Origin: Brienomyrus brachyistius
Lineage: Eukaryota; Chordata; Actinopteri; Osteoglossiformes; Mormyridae
Length of the DNA stretch: 64,000 nucleotides
Assembly (NCBI RefSeq): GCF_023856365.1
Contig: NC_064542.1
Span: forward strand, 23,406,127-23,470,126
Direction of reading: 5' to 3'
In this document: positions 13,201 through 24,704 of the stretch, piece by piece
Numbering within the stretch: the first letter of the stretch is position 1
How the letters are laid out: every line of letters starts with the position of its first letter
Made by a program: the position numbers and the translations under genes
The notes under the pieces: model-generated
Database searches by the model: none
Told to the model about the DNA's origin: nothing
The model's input: the letters and a program-made list of their open reading frames with translations, nothing else

Positions 13201-14944
13201 ACATTTTTCTTAAAAAAGGCAGCTTTTTTTTTTTACAACATGAACACAGTGAAGGCATCGCAAATATATATCTTAACATAGGCATAATGGCATAAAAAAC
13301 AACTAAACATCTGACAAGGAATATATATCAGTATCTAAAATATATTTTCCATTCTGACTCAATTTTAACAACAACAAAAAGCTTTTTGTTACCTGTGTAT
13401 ATGTTTGCATGTTCAGAATTTATTTGCATCACAGTGTTTCAGAATCGCTGGACAAGTTCTGGGGATACAAGTCTGTATTTAACCATTGCGTTTATTTGTG
13501 TGTATGTGTGTGTGCCATTTAAAGTGCCTAACATTATCTACTATATTTCAAGATGGATTCGGGTGTGAGAAACCAAAAAAACAAAGGCAATGATGTTAAT
13601 TACAAAATGACATCGAAAAGAACAATATAGGATTGGGTTCCTTAAAAAAAATAACTCAAGTATGTGTTTAAGTTTGCTTGTGTGTGGTCCTGTGGAAGAA
13701 AGCCAATATTCTTCACTATTGGCATTCCTAGCACTGCCCGACCAAGTTAAAGGCCCTTTCAGTCAGTAAAAGAAAAGGAATGAGACAAAACAAAACCAAC
13801 AACCCAACAGGAAAAATAAAGATTCACTGACAAAGTCTGTGGCCGGCTGATGGATGCACACACTGAATAGAGAGAGAGACACACACACACGCGTTATTAA
13901 TGACAGCCATGTGGGGATCATGTAGATGTCATTTTAAATTTGGTCACTTTAATAAAATTGATTCCTCAGAAAAAAAGGAAACCTGATCATTTTAACAATA
14001 TGTGCCCATACGTGTGGATTTATTCATTGTATGGTGATACAATATTGAGGACATTATTAATTTTCATCAAAACTCTCTTTTCACCATATTAAGCTTTGTG
14101 TTCTCCCCACATCGCTTTTCCTTGGATTATTTCCACTAAAAAATCCATTTCCTCAGACCATTGGCATGTTGGAAATAATAATTTGACAAACGATTGTCAG
14201 TTGGTTTGCAGGCGCAAGATGCCAGTCTTCCTGCACCTTGTATCAGTGTGTGATATTAACCATGTATTGTAGGGTGTTCCCTCGGCAGCAGGCCAGTCAA
14301 ATTCTGCAAACTTCAGTCTTTCTCTGTGCAAACTCACACATTTAATTTCTCTCCACTTTTTACCTGTTCACCAAGCACATCATTGCCGTTATTCAGTGGT
14401 CACATTTTGCTCCGATTCACTCCTTCAGATTCGGAGAGGACATCAGCAACCTTGCCTTTGTGTTTGACCAAGAGCAGGAAATTACCATGTAGGATTGCTC
14501 TAAAATGGCTTCGAATTCTGATGATGTGACTTAAGGTATTTGGCAAGTGATTCTTTATATGGACTCCAGTTTCAGGACTGTGATCTACGAGGGCTATTCT
14601 ACCTGTCCTGACCTGTTAAAGAGCAGCATTGGTTATAGAGGAGCCCGTGGCACCTACTGTACTCCAAACGGATCGATGTGCTTACTAACAGATCTGGGTA
14701 GTACCTCCAGGTCCACGTTCGCATGAAGATCCATGACATAACATGAAAGATTTCAAGAAATATGAACGTGTGTTCTGTCGAACCACATGTCCACCATTCT
14801 GTCCCCCAGACCTTTCCAAACATTGCCTGTAAAGCATTTCTAATTATACCATTAAGGGAAAGGGGTGCCATGGCAACGTGATCCAGTTTGGCAGCAGTTT
14901 TTAGAAAAGCGTTATGTTGAGACTTGATAACACACACATATATA

Positions 14945-14950
14945 TTTATT
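14945..14950 (-). terminator. vegfb: Candidate vegfb polyadenylation signal
   Basis: A minus-strand AATAAA (plus-strand TTTATT) lies about 216 nt past the vegfb stop codon. Other AATAAA words lie further left, so a longer 3' UTR is possible. Confidence 0.4.
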
Positions 14951-15165
14951 TAAGACTACTTGCTGTGGTGGCTTCAAGGTGGTTGGGTTATGGGAGTCAA
15001 CAGCGGTTGGTGTGACTTGTTTGTTTAAGCGCGCACTCCGTCCACTTTAATGGTCCTTTCGGGTTTCCCCTGATCTCGCTGTTTCATCTCCATCACATCT
15101 CATGATTATTTTGTAGGCAGGACTCCTTTATTTCCACTATGGCGGGGAGACATAATTTCAGCTCA

Positions 15166-18100
15166 TCACCGTCGCAGAGACTCGCATCTGAAAGCAAGGG
15201 GTAGGTTAGGAAGGAGGCAAGTTGGGGCCGGTTATTCAATCCAGCTGAGTCTCACACTAGGAGGGCAGCTTAACCTCTACTAAGCCCGACAGACCTCAAT
15301 AACACGGCTAAGCTCATCATTTGCAAGGTAGACATATACACTCTTGAATGTCTGCAGACATTACGATGGAATGAAAAAGACGAAAAATGTATTTATAATG
15401 GATACATTGGTCTATATTTTATTAACATGTAAAATAACTGTATGTGTCATGCCCTGCTCGTCGGCTCCTCATGTGTGCCACGCCCCCCTGCTTGCCAACG
15501 TGTGTTTCCCTGATTGTTTCCACCTATGTCCGATTACTGTGATCAGTCCTGTGTATTTAAGTCTGAGTCTTGCCTGTGATCGTTGTCCGTCATTACGTGA
15601 TCTGTGCACATGGTGTTGGTGGTCCCTCGCCTCCCGTGTCTCCTTGTCCCGAATAAACCCCGATTACCCCGATCCTGCTTGTCAGCCTGGTTTTCTGAAC
15701 CACCGCCCGCACGATCGCCTGTCCACCCGAACCTTCCCGTGACAGAATGACGGACCCACAAAAGACGAAGCGGAGGCAGAGGAGAGTCCCGCAGGAGACT
15801 ATCAGACTCGGAGCCTGCTCGCTCTCCCGGATGTGGCCGTCTCCGGACGCGGAGAAGCCCATCCGGACTCCAGCCCGAGGACCGACCCCACGGGACCGGT
15901 ACTCCGTGTGGAGGTACTGGCCCTCGAGTACGGACGAGGAAGAAGAGTCCTTCTATCCTTACCCGGAGCCGGAGTTCGTTTTCTCGCCGTCCGTTTTCAC
16001 GGACGTCACGCAGCCTCCCGCCACCGCCAGGCGCCGGAGGAGGAGGAAGAGACCGGAGATCGCCGGTACGGAGGTGCTCCCTCCGTTACTGCCAGCGGAC
16101 CCCGCTCCGATGCAGCCGCCGCCGCCCGCGGACTCAGCGCAGGTGCAGCCGCCACTGCCTGCGGTTCCCATGCCTGCGCAGCTCCCTCTTCCCGCTGCAG
16201 CTCCCGGGCAGGCGCCCCCACTGCAGCCGCCTGCTGCAGCTCCCGGGCAGGCGCCCCCACTGCAGCCGCCTGCTGCAGCTCCCGGGCAGGCGCCCCCACT
16301 GCAGCCACCAGCTGCAGCTCCCGGGCAGGCGCCCCCACTGCAGCCAGCTCCTGTTCCTGACCGCGCTCCTGTTCCTGACCGCGCTCCAGTTCCTGCAGAG
16401 GCGCCCCCACTGCAGCCACCTGCTGCAGCTCCCGGGCAGGCGCCCCCACTGCAGCCAGCTCCTGTTCCTGACCGCGCTCCTGTTCTTGTCCCGGCGCTCC
16501 CTCCGCCTGCTGCAGCTCCCGGGCCGGCGCCCCCTCTGCAGCCGCCTGCTGCAGCTCCCGGGCCGGCGCCCCCACTGCAGCCAGCTCCTGTTCCTGACCG
16601 TGCTCCTGTTCCTGTCCAGGCGCCCCCTCTGCAGCCGCCTGCTGCAGCTCCCGGGCAGGCGCCCCCCCAGACTTCCACTCCTGTCCCTGACCGTGTTCCT
16701 GTCCCTGACCGCCCTGCAGCAGCTCCAGTCCCTGGCCCCGCTCCTGTCCCTGGCCCTGATCCCTCGCCCCGGCAGCGCCGACCCCGACCTAGGGTCGGCC
16801 TGTCTGTGTCCCGCAGGGGAAGGGGACACAGACGCAGGGCTGGGGTCCCGCCCGCCCTGCCCCCTGGCTCGCCCTGCCTCGCCTGCGCTGGGGCTCGGTT
16901 GGCGCCTGCGGGTCCTGGCCCTCCGGGTCGGCTGTCGCCTGCGGGTCCCCCTCCGGTGCCTCGTCGCCCTGCCTCGCTCCCCTCTCCGGGTCCTGGTCGG
17001 TCGCCTGGGGGTTCCCCGACGGCGGCTCCTCGGTTGCCTGCGGGGCCCCTACCTCCGGCCCCCCACCGGACGTCGCCGCCTGCTGCGGCTCCCCCCTCCT
17101 CCGGGCCTTCGCCCTGGCCCCTTCCAGCTCCCTCGTCCCCTTCCCTGGTGCTCCCTCCTGCTCCCTCCCTGGCCCCTCCGCGGGTCCCTCGCCCTGTCTC
17201 CTCGTCCCCTCCGGCTCCGGCCTCCCGGCCGCCTGCGGCCCCTCCGGCTGCCTCCCGTCGCCCGCTGGGGCTCCCACGGGCTCCCCTTGGTTCCCCCTCC
17301 TTCTCTCCCTTTCCTGCCCCTATCCCGCCTGTCTTTGTTCCGCCTCCCGCCTTTGTCCCGCCGTCCTCTGTTCCTGGTCCCTTTGTTCTGCCCCGCTCGG
17401 TTCCTGGTTTCCCGTCGTTCCCTCACGTCACTCCCGCTCCTTTTGTTCCGCCTGTTCCCTCTGTTCCGCCCTTTCTAGTCTGTCTCTCTGCGTTCCCTGC
17501 CCTTTGTCAAGTCCTGTCTTACGTCTTGTCCCTTGCCGTGTTCTGCGTCTCTGTTTTGTTTCCTGTGCTTCGTTGATTGTTCCGTTTGGTTCCAGGTCCG
17601 GGTTCCCGTGTTCCGTCTGTCGCCTCCTCCCTGGCGCGCCCGGTGAAGCGCGCCTTTGGGGGGGGGTTCTGTCATGCCCTGCTCGTCGGCTCCTCATGTG
17701 TGCCACGCCCCCCTGCTTGCCAACGTGTGTTTCCCTGATTGTTTCCACCTATGTCCGATTACTGTGATCAGTCCTGTGTATTTAAGTCTGAGTCTTGCCT
17801 GTGATCGTTGTCCGTCATTACGTGATCTGTGCACATGGTGTTGGTGGTCCCTCGCCTCCCGTGTCTCCTTGTCCCGAATAAACCCCGATTACCCCGATCC
17901 TGCTTGTCAGCCTGGTTTTCTGAACCACCGCCCGCACGATCGCCTGTCCACCCGAACCTTCCCGTGACAGTATGGTATAAAACAGGGGTCCCCAACTGGG
18001 GACAATTTAATCTGGACCGGGCAATCGATCACCTGCCCGCCCCATAACCCTAAACTTAACCCTAACCCCCCCCCCGCCCCAGAACGTTTTTTCAGGGCCA

Positions 18101-21100
18101 GTGGATCTTGGCTTTGTGCTGCTGATGGAATTTGGCTTTTGAGGAAAAATAACTGGGGACCCCTAGTATAATAGGACCCTTATGTATGCTTGAGGTTTCA
18201 CACAGTCATCAGGAAATTGGGTATACTGTTTTTTTATAGTGATAGTACTTGTTTGGGCAATTTCACGCTAAGGTTTGTGTTATGTCACATCAATTACGCC
18301 GATAAAATGGTATGTAAATTAACATATAAATATGGAGGATTTGTCTATATTCAGCCCAAGAGGTCACATGAATTAACTCATTGATACTAAGTCTGTACAT
18401 GCTCTGAAGCATTTTGTTTGCCAGTATGACTGTAAATGCCACAATTATTATACTGGAATTGCCCTTTTACATTATGTCTATTGTACGATTTCCAGCTATC
18501 GCTGATCTTCTGATCTCATCCATCGGCCAGATCCTGACCTGCAGTTCTGCTGGTTGAGCCTCTTTCCTCGTTGCCTGCAGCTGTCCGAGGTTTGGCTGCA
18601 GCGACACTGACAGGTCATACGGTCCAGCACCCGTCTTCTCCCAGAACAGGGCGTACACTGTGGCTTCGTGGTCGGAGGGGGGAGGCTTGAAAAATGCAGG
18701 GAGGGGATCAGTGGGGGGTCTGAGAAGTGCAGGGGTACATTCTGGCTAAATCTGGAACATAATCACAGTGCTGAAATGGACCGTAATTGATCGAGTAGCG
18801 AGAGAGCGGGCCTTTTGAAGATTCCCCCTATTGAAAATCCATTTAAAAAAAAGGATTGAAAGAGAAAGGCTTTTTTTTATATAAAAGTGACTTAATTGGG
18901 GGGAAAAAATCCCTTTTTGCTTCTGCTAAGGCACTGAGTGGTTGGGTGACAGAGGGAACATTTGAGGATCAAATTAGCCCGATTTCGCACCTGACACCAT
19001 TTCAATTGGGGGGAGGGGTGGATGATGGATAAGCGCAGTAGCACCCCTATCCTAGAGTCACCAGCAAAAATACAGGCTGGGGAATCACAACAAAGTAAAC
19101 CGTCTAAAGACAGAGGAGGGCAGAGCCTATTGCGTAAACATATAAATGCATGCAAGCAAACATGCAGCTGGAAAAGGTCGACCTGATTTACTACAGGAGG
19201 GAAGAAAACAGCCCATAATAACTTTAGAAATGATCCACGTCTTTAAAGGAAAATTAAGAATAATGAGAGAAGCAAAGGTTTGCATGTCAAGCAATTAGTG
19301 TGCAAGAAAAATTGCGCAAATACAGCTGTAGAGACAGAAATGTCACTATAAGAGTGAAAGAAAAAACTGTGGTATTAATTAGGGTCAGACTTGGGAAAAA
19401 AAAAGCTAGTCAGCAAAAGAACAGGGCAGACAAACAGCGCCTCGCATGCAGAATTAGGGTGCAGGAATCATTTGAGGGCAACTGACTTTCACCCAATATC
19501 TCTGGACCCATCAAACTGGTGTATAAAGATTAACAGCTTTTCTACTCTTTATTGGTCAAACGTTACTTAAACTTTTTTTGCCACAATTCTAAAAATTGCT
19601 GTGGACAAAAACCTTCAGAAGTCAAAAGCTGAATAAAGCTTATTCTCTTTCACAATGGATTTTGAGAAGTTAAGTGAATGTCTGCAGCCCTTGTCACAGA
19701 TATTTTAAGAAATTGACGTACGATGGTTTGATCTCTCCGATTTTCTTTAGCTTGGATTTGTCTCTTTCTCTCTTTCCCCCTTTCCTTGTTGGGCTCTGTT
19801 CCTGTCTTCAAAAAAGAATTTAAAAAGCTACCTCAATCATCCTTTATGCAACAAGAATTTGCTTCTTTTTTGAGTAGCATGAATTTTGTATATAAACTAC
19901 ACTGTGTTCCACTTTAGCTTAACGTACACAAGCTGGACGTAGTTTAAATAATTGGAGGAGGAGTTTTCATCGGTTAGCTTGGGACTCCCTCAAAGAAAAA
20001 AAAAGAGAAAAGTCCTCCCCCCCATAATTTAATTACACAGCAAAGCAACCCCCCCCCCCCCCCCGCGTCCACAGGAGGCATGACTTTCCATAACTTGTTG
20101 CTGCACTTGACCTCTATAAACCAGGAAAGTGTTTGTTTTGCAGGACCTTCAGCACAAGCAGAAAATAAACAAAAAGAATATAAATAAGCATAACCTGTTT
20201 GTGGCGTGACGCCCGTTATTACATGGCTGATGTGCAGCACTCGGCATTTAGCCCATTTATATCGGCATTTAGATCGGTGATCGATCTGGGATACGGCAGC
20301 TTAATTTACGACAGACATCATATAATGGCTTCTAAGCTGAATGTCTCAATTCCCCTGAGGCACAGCGGAATCTTTGGCGGTATTCCAGCGTGAACTAGGC
20401 TGTGAAACCTTCTCACATTTGCCTAATAGTCAAATAGGAAAACTGTATTTTGTGTTCTGGCTTAAAATAAAATGAACACAAAATGCTAGATACCTACAAT
20501 ACAAAGATCTCCAGAGCTTCTGGACTTTCTATAGAGACGACATTAACATAAGTACCGACCTTATTTCTGGAACATCATGTGACCTGGAGATTAGTCTGCT
20601 TTCCTTTTCCCTAACCCTCTGAAACAGGAGAACTGGTTTTGCATTACTTTTGGAGAGAACTGAATGTTTAATAAGGCTTCATACATTTGCTGGTGAAATA
20701 AGTCATAAGAAATCTGATTGTAGAGAGCTACTCTTACATATTTTTCATATTTTATCACCGATATAAAAGGGGCCTTTCTGCTCGTCTTTGTTGGAAAAAC
20801 CGTGGTTTACGCAATAAAAAATGTTTAATTCATGAAACACCATAGGACTCAAACCTGGGATTTACACAAAAGCCTAAAACGTAGTCCAACAGTAACATTC
20901 TGTTTTGAGAGACTGAAAAGTATGAAAAGGCACAATGGCTCACACACACAGATCTGTGTCTGGCTCCACAAAACAAAAACAGTATGCAGAAACATCTAGA
21001 CTATCTCCAGGGCCCATAAGCCCCTGACTGTGCCTGGCGTAAGGGCTGTCATGCCGCGGTTCCCCTGAGCACCAGAGGAGACAAGCATCTCCCTGGGTTC

Positions 21101-23283
21101 ACTGAGGCATGGCGGGAGGGGCCGTCCCGCGGGACGCAGGCTCTTAAAAAGCACCGCTGGGCGCCAGAGCGCACGCGTGCGTCACCACGCTACACAGGAA
21201 AATGAATGTACCTGGTGGGGACAGCGAGAAGGTCTTTTTTTAGTCTGGAAGGGAAAAGAAAGAGCAAGATCAGTTGGCGCGCTGACAGCAGGCAAAATGA
21301 GAGGGCAGTCAGAACTAAAAAGCTGATGTATCAGGCAAACAAAGGCTGTGTACGCCTTGTCCTGTCACTCTGCCTTAAAGGTAACAGTCTTTAAGGAAAC
21401 ACCTAGTCAGGAATAGTCAGAAAATTAGCATGATGGCCGTAATACTGTGAAGGGCTACATTTCAGTCTAGGATACAGACGCTCCACAGGTTACAATGGTT
21501 CACGTTACGGTATTTTGACATTATGATGGGTATTCCGTTTTTCACTTTCAGTAGATTATTCAATAAATTACATGAGATATGCAACACCTTATTATACAAC
21601 AGGCTTAATGATTTTGTCCAACTCTAGGGCAACGTAAGTGTCCTAAGTATGTTTAAGGTAGGCTAGGCTAGGCTATGATGGTTGTTAGGTTAGGTGAACT
21701 GTATTAAAATACATTTTTGCGCTATGGTAGGTTTATCGGAACGTAACTCCATCATAACCCGGGGAGCATCTGCATTTACTGAGAGAGAGCAGCTGTCCAT
21801 TAGTTTAAGCCAGTAATATCTATGAACATGGTGGATATACATGAGCTTGGGCATAGTGCGTGTCTGTGTGTGCTCACCTGCACTCACACTGGCTGTGCTC
21901 AGTGAATGGAATCTGCACCAGTTCATGCTTTGTGTACGTAGTCTTCATCAGCTGTGGGGGGGGCGGGGAGGGGAGAAGCGGTGGAAAAGGTACACCATGA
22001 TAACAATATGTCACATGTCAAGGGCCATTAGCTGCATGGCAGTCACCGGGGCGTACAGGAATGATGGGCACTGTGATTCAGCAAACTGACTTCCTCCCTT
22101 GGGTGAGAGTATGTGCTGGCAGATAAGCCATAGGTCCTCCCACCTCCCCCCCCTTAGTGCTCTCTGGCGCCACAACGGAGGTATACATGGATATGCGTCG
22201 ATGCATGCGCGTATCCATGTCTGCGTCTGCATTGCACGCGTCCATACCTCCATGGTGAGCGTGTAGGTGTGCAAGGGCACACACTCCAGAGTCTCGTCAG
22301 AGCAGCATCCACCACAGCGGTGCAGTACTACGCAGGAGGGCAGGAAGAGGTGCTGCGTCTCCCAAGGGAACTCCCTCCAGACCTCCACCAGGGTCTCCCG
22401 AGGCTGGCACCGGCTCCGGCTGTACACCTCCAGCCACTTGAGCACTGTGGGTGAAAATATGCACGACCCGTGTTTTGCTTCTTCAGGCACAGGCACGTGG
22501 AGACAGAGATATGACACGCGAATGCACATGGCACGTGCAAGGCCGGCGGCACCATCTCAGCGACCTTAAGCAAAGCTATACTTGGGAGGCCCCCTACCAA
22601 AAACCTGATGATCATTTCACTTCCTAAGCACTGCAGGTAATTCAGGAGCCCAAGGCTGCCACGACTGACAGCACATAAATATTTGAATTTGATGTGTATG
22701 ATTTTATTTCCTTATCATTTTTAATTTTGTGAAATTATTCTTACGTGTAAATAAAATATATAAATATATATAAAATATATCTTTTTTCATGACTTTGTCT
22801 AGGCTCCCTTGTGCCAATCGGGCTCTAGGTAACTGCCTAATTCACCTCTACCTGGACCTGGCCGTGCACATGCACACACACTCACCCAACACCAAGAGTG
22901 CCACTTACATGTGTACAAGCACCAAAGCCAAACTTGCTAACTAACTATGGGGAGACGCCTCTGTGGGGGACTCTTACCAGATGGCCAGTCCTCATTCTCC
23001 GCCCCCCCGATGGCCAGTGCGACGTGCCGTACTTCACATAGCCAGTCCTGTGACGGCACTTCAGCCCCTCTATTCGAGATTACAGTACGACACACCCACC
23101 CCCCTCAGTCAACTCACACAGAAAGCCTCCATGCAGCACATACATACACATTACATACCATCTACTACTGCAAACACGTACAGTCATAATTCACCACAAG
23201 CACGCATTCAACACATAGGTTACACACTTCTTGTAACGTAAATTTGCACTTCTGAAATGCAAGCTGCTGCCCAAGATACACAC

Positions 23284-23365
<82 letters not shown>

Positions 23366-24661
23366 CTGTCTGTCTCTCAGTGTGACATAAGCCAGGTCAT
23401 TACCTGCACATGCCTGTATCCCAGACAGGCCCAACCCTCGCCAGCCAATCATAAGCATTTCCATTCTTGCTCCTTGACACTCACAGACACTGTGGCGCAT
23501 TTGTGAGAAATTTAACAAAATGAGTGAGGAGGAGAAATGCAAACAAGAGGTGGTCACCAAAAGACATTCGCTTTCTGCTGCATAGAAATATTTTTGATTC
23601 CACAGAGACGATATTGAGCAAAAGCAAGTGATTTGTCTGTACTGCTTTGTGTCCATCGGCATGACTCGCAGCACCACCAGCTTATCTGAGACACACTTTT
23701 GTTAGATAAGCTCTGTTTGGCTGTAGCTTATTTTGGGTAAATTTTCAACTTCTTTTTTTGTTTTATAAATATGAGAATAGGGCAACATAGTCAGCGCTCT
23801 TGCGGGACCCTGAGCTATACTTGTGGAGTTTGCATCTTCTCCCCATGTTGTATTGGGGCGTCTTCCATTTTTTCTGGTTTCCCTCCACAGTCCAAAAACA
23901 TGGTAAAGTGAATTGGAGTTACCAAATTGTGTGTGTGTGTGTGTGTGAGTCTGCTCTGCATTGGATTGGTGTCCCATCCTGGGTTATTCAATACCTTCTA
24001 ACTGTAGCTTCTGGAATAGGCTTCAAACCCCATGATCTTGCTCAGAAAAAGCAGATATAGAAAATGGATGGAAATATTTATCGCAATGTTTACTTTTCAA
24101 GTACATATAATGGCTAATAATTAATATTATGTAGTTATTTTGAAAGATTATGTGGCTTTCAGTGGCAATTATCTTGAGACACAAGAATCGTACAAAGTAT
24201 TAACCTAAATAATAATATGCAAGTCAAAATGATGACATTGATGGGCTGGTTTACTCCAAGAGGTCAAACGGCGCATAACTAACTGTTATCCATGGGTAAC
24301 CACATATTATTAGGCAAGTCCATGGATATCTTCTTTTAAGATGTCATTGTATTGCAGTTCCGGTGTTGCGATATTAAAGTTCTGCGACGACTGCATTTTC
24401 ATTCATTTTTAATGTGAAGTGCTACCACACAACTGAGGCCTTTGCTCTTTCCGTTTTGGACCCTCATCCGCTATGCTTGGTCTTCCTTTCATCATATTGT
24501 AAGCAATCGACGTTATTCAATCAATCGTGACTGCTTTATTTATGTTATCCTGTTATTAAACTAAAATATGTCTATCTATTCATCAATCTATCCACACCTC
24601 ACCAGAACTTATTTTCAGACGATGACATCATTTGGGTCATATTATGCATGTTAAATTACAG

Positions 24662-24704
<43 letters not shown>

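Larger units (their letters stand above)
7931..14944. other. Non-coding interval between stx5 and vegfb
   Basis: No exon of a recognisable protein was found on either strand. The interval holds a (TA)n tract, a (CT)n tract, a hAT-like MITE at 10023-10225, two or three telomere-like CCCTAA words near 9934-9950, and many short spurious frames. The right-hand part may belong to the vegfb 3' UTR if polyadenylation extends past the AATAAA at 14945. Confidence 0.5.
15445..17969 (+). mobile_element. Non-autonomous sushi/Tf1-like LTR retrotransposon
   Basis: A 2525-bp insertion bounded by two 300-bp direct repeats that look identical base for base. Each LTR begins TGTCA and ends TGACA. The flanks GTATG (15440-15444) and GTATG (17970-17974) form a perfect 5-bp target duplication. 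Order: LTR, primer-binding site, one long frame, purine tract, LTR. There is no reverse transcriptase, protease, RNase H or integrase, so it must be mobilised in trans. The match between the start of the R region and the site just inside the 5' LTR points to the self-priming mode of the Tf1/sushi branch of Ty3/Gypsy (established for that branch, inferred here). It sits in the last vegfb intron in antisense orientation. The identical LTRs imply recent insertion. Confidence 0.9.

Noticed and set aside
15959..17478. Long overlapping frames in the LTR element (330 aa plus strand; 239, 231, 189 aa minus strand)
   Set aside because: The region is very GC-rich and in-frame repetitive, so stops are rare in all frames. 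Only the 15747 frame starts at the expected gag position.
21053..21190. CpG-rich segment starting TGTCATGCC like the LTR
   Set aside because: Only the first nine bases match the 15445 LTR; there is no TGACA end, body similarity or target duplication. It lies in a vegfb intron.
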